Shown one piece after another: positions 28,605-35,330 of a DNA stretch of 35,330 nt (its first letter is position 1; every line of letters starts with the position of its first letter). This DNA is from Rhodocyclaceae bacterium (GTDB lineage Bacteria > Pseudomonadota > Gammaproteobacteria > Burkholderiales > Rhodocyclaceae), in assembly GCA_025353195.1 (NCBI GenBank), contig JANXRC010000235.1, positions 1 to 35,330 on the forward strand. Reading direction: 5' to 3'. Under the pieces are notes generated by a model that was not told the origin of the DNA, searched no databases, and worked only from the letters and a program-made list of their open reading frames with translations. A program made the position numbers and the translations under genes.

Positions 28605-29878
28605 CAGCGTTCTCCCCGCTCGCGTGAGCCGAGATTGCCGCGACTGCGCGCGTCACCCGGTGCCATGCGCTCCGTCTGTGGCGGTGCGTCCGGCGTGGCA
28701 GCCACCGGCGCGGGGACAGCACCGCGCGGCACCACGGCGGCTTCCGCGGCGGCCGGCGCAGCGACAGTCGCCGCCGTCGCCTGCATCAGCTTGTCGAGCG
28801 GCAGATACAGCAGGTTGCCGGACCCCTTGGAGTCAAGCAGCACTTTGCTGGTATTCGCATAAATCTGCTGCACGGTTTCAAGATACATGCGGCTGCGGGT
28901 CACTTCCGGCGCCTTGCTGTACTCGGTGAGAACCTGCTTGAAGCGCGAGGCATCGCCTTCGGCGGTGACGATGATGCGCTGACGATAGCCGGTGGCCTCC
29001 TCCATCAGGCGCGAAGCCGCGCCACGCGCCCGTGGAATCACGTCATTGGCGTAGGCCTGTCCTTCGTTCTTCTGGCGCTCGCGGTCCTGCCCTGCCTTGA
29101 CCGCATCGTCGAACGCTGCTTGAACCTGTTCCGGCGGCTGAGTACCCTGCATGCTTACCGAACGCACCTGGATGCCGGTCTCATAGCGATCTAGAATGTC
29201 CTGAATCAGCTTCTGCGTATTCGCGGCGATCTGGTCGCGGCCCTCGTAGAGCACGAAGTCCATCTTGTTCTTGCCGACCACCTCGCGAATCGCAGTTTCG
29301 GCAGCCTGCATGACCGCATCATCCGGATGGCGGTTGTTGAACAGGTAGGCCTTCGGATCCTTGAGCAGATACTGCACGGCAAACTGGACACTGACGATGT
29401 TCTCATCGTCGGTCAGCATCAGTGCCTCCTTCGGCACCTTGTTCTTGTCCGAACCGCGATAGCCGACTTCGACCGTACGCACGCCGGTGAGATTGACGAT
29501 CTCGTGGCTCTGGATCGGCCACGGCAAACGCCAGCGCAGACCCGGCTCGGTGGATTCCTTGAAACGGCCAAACTGGAGCACGACGCCGCGCTGGGAGGCA
29601 TCGACAATGTAGAAGCTGCTGCCCAGCCAGATCGCGGCCACCAGCATCAGGATGATGCCGAGACCCCCACCGAACTGTTTTGGACTGATCGATGGCATCC
29701 GGTTGCCCGCACCACCGCCGCTGTCGCCCCCTCCGCCGTCACCCTTGTTGCCGAACAAGCCGGACAAGCGGCGATTGAAATCACGCCAGAGTTCTTCGAG
29801 ATCGGGGGGGCCTTGATTGCCGCCACCGCGCTTGCCACCACCGGGCTGGTTGCCCCAGCCGTGGTCATTGAGAGACAT
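28604..29878 (-). CDS. hflK: HflK, SPFH-domain modulator of FtsH
   Basis: Partner of HflC; 424 residues. The Gly-rich cytoplasmic N terminus (MSLNDHGWGNQPGGG and the GDGGGGDSGGGAGN stretch) is typical. A membrane segment lies at about 72-90 (GLGIILMLVAAIWLGSSFYI). The SPFH domain starts at VDASQRGVVLQFGRF, followed by a long helix and an Ala/Pro-rich C terminus. ATG 29878 matches the family; the frame is open to 30001 but that part has no counterpart. Stop overlaps hflC. Confidence 0.96.
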   Translation of the reverse strand: MSLNDHGWGNQPGGGKRGGGNQGPPDLEELWRDFNRRLSGLFGNKGDGGGGDSGGGAGNRMPSISPKQFGGGLGIILMLVAAIWLGSSFYIVDASQRGVVLQFGRFKESTEPGLRWRLPWPIQSHEIVNLTGVRTVEVGYRGSDKNKVPKEALMLTDDENIVSVQFAVQYLLKDPKAYLFNNRHPDDAVMQAAETAIREVVGKNKMDFVLYEGRDQIAANTQKLIQDILDRYETGIQVRSVSMQGTQPPEQVQAAFDDAVKAGQDRERQKNEGQAYANDVIPRARGAASRLMEEATGYRQRIIVTAEGDASRFKQVLTEYSKAPEVTRSRMYLETVQQIYANTSKVLLDSKGSGNLLYLPLDKLMQATAATVAAPAAAEAAVVPRGAVPAPVAATPDAPPQTERMAPGDARSRGNLGSRERGER

Positions 29879-29945
29879 GAGAATTCCGGCGATCACGTTT
29901 GTTTGGTTTGGGTAGTAAAAGAAGGAGAAAAGCGTCAGGGAGGTA

Positions 29946-31058
29946 TCAGGCGGCAGCGGAAAATTCGTTATGCCGGCTTGCCACTTCGGCAACAGCCTCA
30001 CGCAGCAACGACACCCCGGCCCCGGTGCGAGCGCTCAGGCGGACAAGGGAAATGTTACCACAGTCATCACGCTCTATTCCGGGGCTTGCGGCGGTCAGGT
30101 CGACCTTGTTCCACACCAGAATCTGCGGAACCTTCAGCGCCCCAATCTCCTTCAATACCGCGCCTACCGCAACCATTTGCTGGTCGCGGTCGGGGTTGGC
30201 GGAATCAACCACCTGCAACAGCAGATCGGCTTGCGCCGTCTCTTCCAGGGTAGCCTGAAAAGCCGCCACCAAGGCATGCGGAAGATCGCGAATGAAGCCG
30301 ACGGTATCAGAAAGAACGATCGGCCCCGCACCTTCGACAAACAACCGGCGCGAGGTGGTATCCAGCGTGGCGAACAGTTGGTCTGCGGCATAGGCCCCGG
30401 CCTTGGTCAAGGCGTTGAATAGCGTGCTTTTCCCCGCGTTGGTGTAGCCCACCAGAGAAACTGCGAGCACCTCGCCCCGGGTCCGCGCGCGTCGGCGCAC
30501 TTCGCGCTGGCGCTCCAGCTGTTTCAGTCGGTCCTTGAGCAAGGAGACACGTTTGCCCAGCAAGCGACGATCGGTTTCGAGCTGCTTTTCACCCGGTCCG
30601 CGCAAGCCGATGCCACCCTTCTGCCGTTCAAGGTGTGTCCAGCCACGCACCAGTCGGGTAGCGAGATGCTGAAGTTGTGCAAGTTCGACCTGAAGTTTGC
30701 CCTCGTGGCTTTTGGCACGCAGAGCGAAGATATCCAGAATCAGGCTGCTGCGATCGACGACGCGGCATTCCAGGGCACGTTCGAGATTGCGCTGCTGACC
30801 CGGCGATAGTTCGTGGTTGAAGACCACGACGTCCGCCTGGTGCAGCCGCGCGGCATCGCCGATTTCGGCCACCTTGCCCTTGCCGGCAAAAAGCGCCGGG
30901 TCCGGACGCGAGCGCTTTCCGGAAATTACCGCCAGCGGACGAGCGCGGGCGCTACCGACCAGCAGATTGAACTCGGAAAGCCGCTCGGCAAAATCGCCCT
31001 CGCCGAAATCGAGTTGCACCAGAACGGCGTTTTCACCGCTGGCAGGACGCTCAAACAT
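29946..31058 (-). CDS. hflX: Ribosome-associated GTPase HflX
   Basis: GTPase that binds the 50S subunit and splits stalled or heat-damaged ribosomes; 370 residues. The HflX N-terminal domain (DPALFAGKGKVAEIGD region, with FNHELSPGQQRNLE) and the coiled linker (RGPGEKQLETDRRLLGKRV) precede the G domain: G1 GYTNAGKST, G3 DTVGFI, G4 NKVD. ATG 31058 follows GAAGG at about ten bases. It is 45 bases downstream of hfq, the standard hfq-hflX linkage. Confidence 0.97.
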   Translation of the reverse strand: MFERPASGENAVLVQLDFGEGDFAERLSEFNLLVGSARARPLAVISGKRSRPDPALFAGKGKVAEIGDAARLHQADVVVFNHELSPGQQRNLERALECRVVDRSSLILDIFALRAKSHEGKLQVELAQLQHLATRLVRGWTHLERQKGGIGLRGPGEKQLETDRRLLGKRVSLLKDRLKQLERQREVRRRARTRGEVLAVSLVGYTNAGKSTLFNALTKAGAYAADQLFATLDTTSRRLFVEGAGPIVLSDTVGFIRDLPHALVAAFQATLEETAQADLLLQVVDSANPDRDQQMVAVGAVLKEIGALKVPQILVWNKVDLTAASPGIERDDCGNISLVRLSARTGAGVSLLREAVAEVASRHNEFSAAA

Positions 31059-31103
31059 CAGGGCGATGCCTTCGTGGCGAACGCCGACTGCGACAGGCAG
31101 CGG

Positions 31104-31340
31104 TCAATCGACTTCGGCTTCGGCGGCAAAATTTACCGGACGCGCTGGAACAACCGTCGAGATGGCGTGTTTGTACACCATCTGGGTCACCGTATTCTTG
31201 AGCAGAACAACATACTGGTCGAAGGATTCGATCTGCCCCTGCAACTTGATGCCATTGACCAGGTAGATGGAAACCGGAACGTGTTCACGACGCAACGTGT
31301 TCAGAAACGGGTCTTGTAGCATTTGCCCTTTATTACTCAT
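31104..31340 (-). CDS. hfq: RNA chaperone Hfq
   Basis: Hexameric Sm-like protein that pairs small RNAs with mRNAs; 78 residues. Q-D-P-F-L at the N terminus, Sm1 [20 protein letters not shown] with LLKN, and Sm2 [14 protein letters not shown] are intact. The short acidic C-terminal tail (FAAEAEVD) is usual in betaproteobacteria. AAAAGGATCACC precedes ATG 31340. A 132-base gap separates it from der, so hfq may have its own promoter. Confidence 0.98.
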   Translation of the reverse strand: MSNKGQMLQDPFLNTLRREHVPVSIYLVNGIKLQGQIESFDQYVVLLKNTVTQMVYKHAISTVVPARPVNFAAEAEVD

Positions 31341-31472
31341 GGTTGGTGATCCTTTTTAGTTATGGACTGCACTGAACGCCGATAGGGCTGGCGTTAGCTC
31401 TTGCTGAAACTTCTTCTTCGAACTGGAGGTTTTTGAGTCAAATACTGTAATCGATTTCGCGGCGCCGTGCCA

Positions 31473-32846
31473 TCAGCGCCGACTTTCACTTCTCTCGCGC
31501 CGGAGCTTTGACTTTGCTGGCCGATCTTCAGTGGCAAAGGGATTCTTGCTGGTCTTGTACTGAATGCGCAGGGGCGTGCCCTGAAGCTTGAAGGCCTCCA
31601 GAAAGTAGCGTTCCAGAAACCGGGTATAGGAAGCCGGAATGTGCTCCAGGGCATTGCCATGAATGACGATGATCGGCGGATTGCTGCCGCCTTGATGGGC
31701 ATAGCGCAGCTTGGGACGAAAAGCTCCATGGCGCGGCGGCGTCTGCTTTTCGACGGCGGCAATCAGCACGCGGGTCAGTTTCGGGGTGGACAGCTTGGCC
31801 ATTGCTGCCGCGTAAGCCTTATCCACCGAGGACAGGATACCGGTGATACCCTTCCCTTTCAGTGCCGAAACGTAATGCACTTGGGCAAATCCAAGGAAGT
31901 TCAGCTTGCGCATGATGTCCAGCTTGATCCGCTCGCGGCGATAGTCATCCACCGCATCCCACTTGTTCACTGCGACCACCAGCGCCCGTCCGGCGTCGAC
32001 CACGAAACCGGCAATGTGTGCGTCCTGGTCGGATATCTCCTGGGTGGCATCGACCAGCAGCACCACCACGTTGGCTTCCTCTACGGCCTGCAGGGTCTTG
32101 ATCACCGAGAACTTTTCGATGGTCTCGAACACGCGCCCGCGGCGCCGCAGACCCGCGGTATCGATCAGGGTGTAGGCGCGACCGTTGCGCTCGAACGGCA
32201 CCTCGATGGCATCGCGCGTGGTGCCCGGCATGTCAAAGGCGATCACGCGCTCTTCACCGAGCAGCGTGTTGACCAGCGTGCTCTTGCCGACATTGGGTCG
32301 TCCGGCAATGGCAACCTTGGGACCGGCCGAGGCATTATCTGCCTCACCGTCTTCGGGAAACGGCGCCAGCGCAAGCTCGACCAGTTCGCGCACACCCTCG
32401 CCGTGCTCGGACGAAATCACGCAGGGATCGCCGCAGCCGAGCTCATAGAACTCGGCTGCAACCACCGCGCGATCCATGCCTTCGCCCTTGTTCGCGGCGA
32501 GCAGCAGCGGTCGCCCGCTCCGGCGCAACAGATCGGCAATGACTTTGTCCTGCGGTGTCAGGCCGGCACGCACGTCGACCACGAATATCAGCACATCGGC
32601 TTCGGCAATCGCCGCCTCGGCCTGCAACGCCATTTCGTGCACGATGCCTTCTTTTGCCTGCGGCTCGAAACCGCCGGTATCCACCACGAGATACGGCTTG
32701 CTGCCGAGCCGGCCATGGCCGTAATGACGATCCCGCGTCAAGCCCGGCTGATCGGCCACCAGCGCATCACGCGAGCGCGTGAGGCGGTTGAACAGGGTCG
32801 ACTTGCCGACATTCGGCCGGCCGACGATTACCAGAGTAGGTTTCAT
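31473..32846 (-). CDS. der: Ribosome biogenesis GTPase Der (EngA)
   Basis: Double-GTPase needed for 50S assembly; 457 residues. The first G domain starts [10 protein letters not shown] (P-loop at residues 9-16) with DTGGF and NKGEG; the second starts [10 protein letters not shown] near residue 184 with DTAGLR and NKWD. A C-terminal KH-like domain ([20 protein letters not shown] then [10 protein letters not shown]) completes it. The tail is basic ([13 protein letters not shown]). It follows bamB by 57 bases in the conserved hisS-yfgM-bamB-der order. Confidence 0.98.
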   Translation of the reverse strand: MKPTLVIVGRPNVGKSTLFNRLTRSRDALVADQPGLTRDRHYGHGRLGSKPYLVVDTGGFEPQAKEGIVHEMALQAEAAIAEADVLIFVVDVRAGLTPQDKVIADLLRRSGRPLLLAANKGEGMDRAVVAAEFYELGCGDPCVISSEHGEGVRELVELALAPFPEDGEADNASAGPKVAIAGRPNVGKSTLVNTLLGEERVIAFDMPGTTRDAIEVPFERNGRAYTLIDTAGLRRRGRVFETIEKFSVIKTLQAVEEANVVVLLVDATQEISDQDAHIAGFVVDAGRALVVAVNKWDAVDDYRRERIKLDIMRKLNFLGFAQVHYVSALKGKGITGILSSVDKAYAAAMAKLSTPKLTRVLIAAVEKQTPPRHGAFRPKLRYAHQGGSNPPIIVIHGNALEHIPASYTRFLERYFLEAFKLQGTPLRIQYKTSKNPFATEDRPAKSKLRRERSESRR

Positions 32847-32903
32847 CCCAGGGCGGCTCAGCCAAGCCGAAAAAGTTTGTGTGGACCCACGCCGGACAAG
32901 GGC

Positions 32904-34058
32904 TTAACGAGCTTCCAGCGCATACAGCCCGCCATTCGCGGTCTGCACCAGCAGGCCGCCACCGAAGCGCACCGGCTCTGCCCGCACCGCGCTGCCATCA
33001 GTAGTGACGCGTGCGGCAAAAGCGCCGTCCTCTAGGCGCAACAGGTGTACCACGCCCTGATAATCCGCTACCGCAACCCCGTCACCCAACGCCAGCGGAC
33101 GCGAAAGACCGCGATTGGACAACTTGTCCTGCTTCCAGACACTGGCCCCGCTGCTTCGATCCAGCGCGTGCACAGCGCCTTTGTCGTCAGCGACATAAAC
33201 GTAGCGGCTGTCCATATCGACCCCAGCGCTGGAAGACATGTCGCGCGACCAGATGGTATTGCCGCTGTTGCTGTCAAAACACGCAACTCGTCCCTGAAAT
33301 GCCGCGGCGCATACGGTACTTCCGCTCACCACCGGTGAACTGGTGACATCGGCGACACGCTCCAATTCAGTCGCCCCCTTCGGCAGGGCAACCGTCACTT
33401 CCCAAACGGCCGCACCATTGTTGTTGGCGATGGCAACCAGCTTGCCACCGGGAAATCCGGCGAGGGTGGCGCGCCCCGCCAGAACCACGCCGACGTTGGA
33501 ACGCAGCGAAAGCGTTGGGGTACTGCGCTGATAGACCCAGCGTCGCTTGCCGTCCACCGCGTCAAAGCCGAAAATGCGCGAATCACCGGAACGGACAATC
33601 GCCAGACCATCGCCCACGGCCGGCGCCGCCAGCACTTCGGAACTCACGCGCGCCTTCCATTTCTCGCGACCTGTCGCTGCATCAAAAGCCAGTACTTCGC
33701 CCTTGAGGGTACCCACCACAACCAGTTTGCCGTCGCTGCCAACACCGCCCGAAATCGGCTGACCGGCGGCAATCCGCCAGACCTCGTGCCCGCCATCAAA
33801 GCGCGCCACGGCACCGTCGCGGGCCGCTGCATACACGCTGTCACCCACCACCGCCGGCGAAAAGGTGAATTCGCCGGCACTGCCTACGCCGGCCTGCCAC
33901 ACGCTGCGCAGTTCCGCCGTTGACTGGATGGCAGCAAGTTCCGTTGGCTTGATCTTGGGCGCGCTGGAACTGAAGGGATTAAGTTTCTCGACTGTCGAGC
34001 AGGCGCCCAGCAACAGCGCTGAAACGACAGCCAGCAGAGGCAGGCGCATGGCGTTCAC
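32904..34058 (-). CDS. bamB: Outer membrane assembly lipoprotein BamB
   Basis: Beta-propeller lipoprotein of the BAM complex that inserts outer-membrane proteins; 384 residues. The signal peptide ends in a lipobox LLLGAC with the lipidated Cys at residue 20 followed by Ser (outer-membrane sorting). PQQ-like propeller repeats recur as G-x-W or V-W patterns (REKWKARV, KRRWVYQRS, NTIWSRDM, ASVWKQDKL). The GTG at 34058 overlaps the yfgM stop as GTGA; an ATG three codons later (34049) is an equal alternative and would leave Cys17 as the lipid site. Confidence 0.95.
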   Translation of the reverse strand: MNAMRLPLLAVVSALLLGACSTVEKLNPFSSSAPKIKPTELAAIQSTAELRSVWQAGVGSAGEFTFSPAVVGDSVYAAARDGAVARFDGGHEVWRIAAGQPISGGVGSDGKLVVVGTLKGEVLAFDAATGREKWKARVSSEVLAAPAVGDGLAIVRSGDSRIFGFDAVDGKRRWVYQRSTPTLSLRSNVGVVLAGRATLAGFPGGKLVAIANNNGAAVWEVTVALPKGATELERVADVTSSPVVSGSTVCAAAFQGRVACFDSNSGNTIWSRDMSSSAGVDMDSRYVYVADDKGAVHALDRSSGASVWKQDKLSNRGLSRPLALGDGVAVADYQGVVHLLRLEDGAFAARVTTDGSAVRAEPVRFGGGLLVQTANGGLYALEAR

Positions 34059-34723
34059 TTGGCCGCCCCCAGCGCATCGCGTTTGGCCTGAACTACTTCC
34101 TTGTAGCCGCCGCGCTGCCTCGCTTCATCGTCCTTGGCCAGCGCTTCAAATTTTTCCAGGGCCGCATCATAGGCAACACGTGCCTCGGCAGGCTTGCCCT
34201 GAGCAGCGAAGATGTCACCGCGCAGTTCCGCGAATCGCGGTGCAAATGGCGCTGCAGGTTCCGCGGCAAGCTGCTTCATGGCTTCGTCGTAGGCCTTGTC
34301 GTCAAGCATCACGGCCGCCAGCCGGAGCCGGGCCAGTTCTCGCAAACCGGGGTCCTTGGCGTTCTCTGCGGCCCAGGCAAGCTGCGCTCGGGCATTTTTT
34401 GCGTCGCCCGCATCAACCTGCGTGCGCGCCGCCACCAGCGCTCCCATTCCGGCGTAGGAGGTGGAGGAGTACTTGTCGATCAACTCGCCGGCCAGTTCTC
34501 GCGCACGCTTGGCGCCTTCTGCATCGGATCCCGCGGTTTGCAGACCGGAGAACAGCGCCGACGCCTGGGTCGCCTGCTGGCGCTGCCACCAGTTCCAGCC
34601 CTGCCAGGCGACCGCCGCCAGCGCCACCGCGACCAGTATGCCAGTCACCAGATTGCCGTACATCTTCCACCAGGTTTTCAGCTCGTCGAGCTGTTCCTGT
34701 TCTTCCAGGTCATAGGTTGCCAT
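34055..34723 (-). CDS. yfgM: YfgM-family tetratricopeptide protein, ancillary to SecYEG
   Basis: A 222-residue inner-membrane protein with a cytoplasmic N terminus ([20 protein letters not shown]), one membrane segment (about 24-43, [20 protein letters not shown]) and a periplasmic TPR-like domain. In E. coli YfgM associates with PpiD at the Sec translocon. ATG 34723 is the family start; it lies inside the end of hisS (14-base overlap). Its stop overlaps the bamB start. The three genes hisS-yfgM-bamB are thus tightly linked. Confidence 0.94.
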   Translation of the reverse strand: MATYDLEEQEQLDELKTWWKMYGNLVTGILVAVALAAVAWQGWNWWQRQQATQASALFSGLQTAGSDAEGAKRARELAGELIDKYSSTSYAGMGALVAARTQVDAGDAKNARAQLAWAAENAKDPGLRELARLRLAAVMLDDKAYDEAMKQLAAEPAAPFAPRFAELRGDIFAAQGKPAEARVAYDAALEKFEALAKDDEARQRGGYKEVVQAKRDALGAAK

Positions 34724-35330
34724 TGTCGTCTTCCATGGGGAAAAGAATATCGCCGAGATGATCGGCCAGTTCATCGAAACTAACGCGCACCTGCGCCGCC
34801 GGCTGATCGAAGCCCGAGCGCAGAGGTTTGACGCTCACCACTTCGGCCGCCGTCTCGTCATCGCCGACTATCAAAGCGATCTGCGCGCCGGAACTATCGG
34901 CCTTTTTCATTTGCGACTTGAAGCTGCCGCCACCGCAATGCAGATGGACCGCAAATCCGGCACTGCGCAGGTGTTCGGCGACGCGGAAGGCAAAGCGGCC
35001 GGCGGCCTCGCCCTGATGGACGAGATAGGCATCGGGCGCCGGCGGTTCATGGCGATGGCCCTGATCCTGCCACAGTGCAAGCAAGCGCTCGATACCCATG
35101 GCAAAACCGCAGGCCGGCGCCGGTTTGCCACCGAGCTGCGCGACCAAGCCATCATAGCGTCCGCCGGCGCATACCGTACCCTGTGCGCCCAGTTGATCGG
35201 TCACCCACTCGAACACGGTGAGGTTGTAGTAGTCCAGCCCGCGTACCAGACGCGGATTGATGCGATACGGAATCGCGGCATCCTTGAGCAACTGCTGCAC
35301 GCCCTCGAAATGCTTGAGGGATTCTTCGCC
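34710..35330 (-). CDS. hisS: Histidyl-tRNA synthetase, C-terminal part (cut by window edge)
   Basis: The last about 206 codons of hisS; the N terminus lies beyond the right edge. The HisA motif [15 protein letters not shown] and class II motif 3 ([14 protein letters not shown]) show the true catalytic synthetase, and the remaining residues form the anticodon-binding domain ([20 protein letters not shown] region). This separates it from hisZ, which lacks that domain. Reading is continuous from base 35330 ([15 protein letters not shown]), so no start can be given. It overlaps yfgM by 14 bases. Confidence 0.96.
   Translation of the reverse strand, partial: GEESLKHFEGVQQLLKDAAIPYRINPRLVRGLDYYNLTVFEWVTDQLGAQGTVCAGGRYDGLVAQLGGKPAPACGFAMGIERLLALWQDQGHRHEPPAPDAYLVHQGEAAGRFAFRVAEHLRSAGFAVHLHCGGGSFKSQMKKADSSGAQIALIVGDDETAAEVVSVKPLRSGFDQPAAQVRVSFDELADHLGDILFPMEDDNGNL

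Noticed and set aside
29879-30001. Longer HflK start at 30001
   Set aside because: The added 41 residues overlap hflX, have no counterpart in HflK, and MSLNDHGWGNQPGGG is the standard start.
31375-31395. AACGCC / GGCGTT hairpin between der and hfq considered as a terminator
   Set aside because: Only a 6-bp stem with no T run on either strand; hfq could still be read from upstream.

Overview
The window reads as a chromosomal segment of a betaproteobacterium. The evidence is the gene order hisS-yfgM-bamB-der-hfq-hflX-hflK-hflC-yjeT-hisZ-purA (hisZ between the hfl genes and purA is a betaproteobacterial arrangement), the coaBC/dut versus radC-rpmB-rpmG block, and GC-rich codon use. A flavocytochrome c sulfide dehydrogenase cluster suggests a sulfide- or thiosulfate-using member, perhaps Rhodocyclales or a relative; that placement is inference only.

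Layout. 1-620: the end of an IS5-family (IS427-type) element that runs off the left edge, with a frameshift-type transposase. 720-3411 (minus): a small Lys/Ala-rich exported protein, rluE and aceK, tightly overlapping. 3570-4799: icd, divergent from aceK. 4909-5112: a CspA-type cold-shock gene with a long leader. 5476-8613: clpS-clpA-rraA. 8841-10139: aceA (isocitrate lyase) behind a strong promoter with palindromic operators. 10289-12037: an alpha/beta hydrolase and a LysR regulator. 12143-13735: malate synthase A. Thus icd, its kinase/phosphatase AceK and both glyoxylate-shunt enzymes lie within about 12 kb, but in separate transcription units.

13819-14420 is a roughly 600-base, gene-poor stretch. 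It leads into a sulfur cluster at 14421-18408: diheme cytochrome (FccA-like), FAD subunit (FccB), a monoheme cytochrome c, a YeeE/TsuA-type sulfur transporter and a TusA/YeeD-like sulfur carrier. The likely logic is periplasmic sulfide oxidation with electrons passed to c-type cytochromes, plus uptake of a sulfur compound and its hand-over to a cytoplasmic persulfide carrier.

18463-22560 holds dut and coaBC (minus), radC, rpmB and rpmG (plus) and a DesA-type fatty acid desaturase (minus). 22612-24837 is rnr (minus), whose TTG start overlaps the promoter of a divergent tRNA-Leu(CAG) gene. From 25040 to the right edge a long minus-strand series runs from hisS (cut by the edge) to purA.

The most interesting non-coding signals are the perfect 18-bp palindrome abutting the aceA promoter with a second core copy 119 bp upstream, a predicted leaderless clpS transcript, a cold-box-like element in the csp leader, the tRNA/rnr overlap, a 13-bp perfect hairpin inside the sulfur cluster, and a Shine-Dalgarno-sequestering hairpin in the IS. 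No CRISPR array, prophage or defence system was seen.
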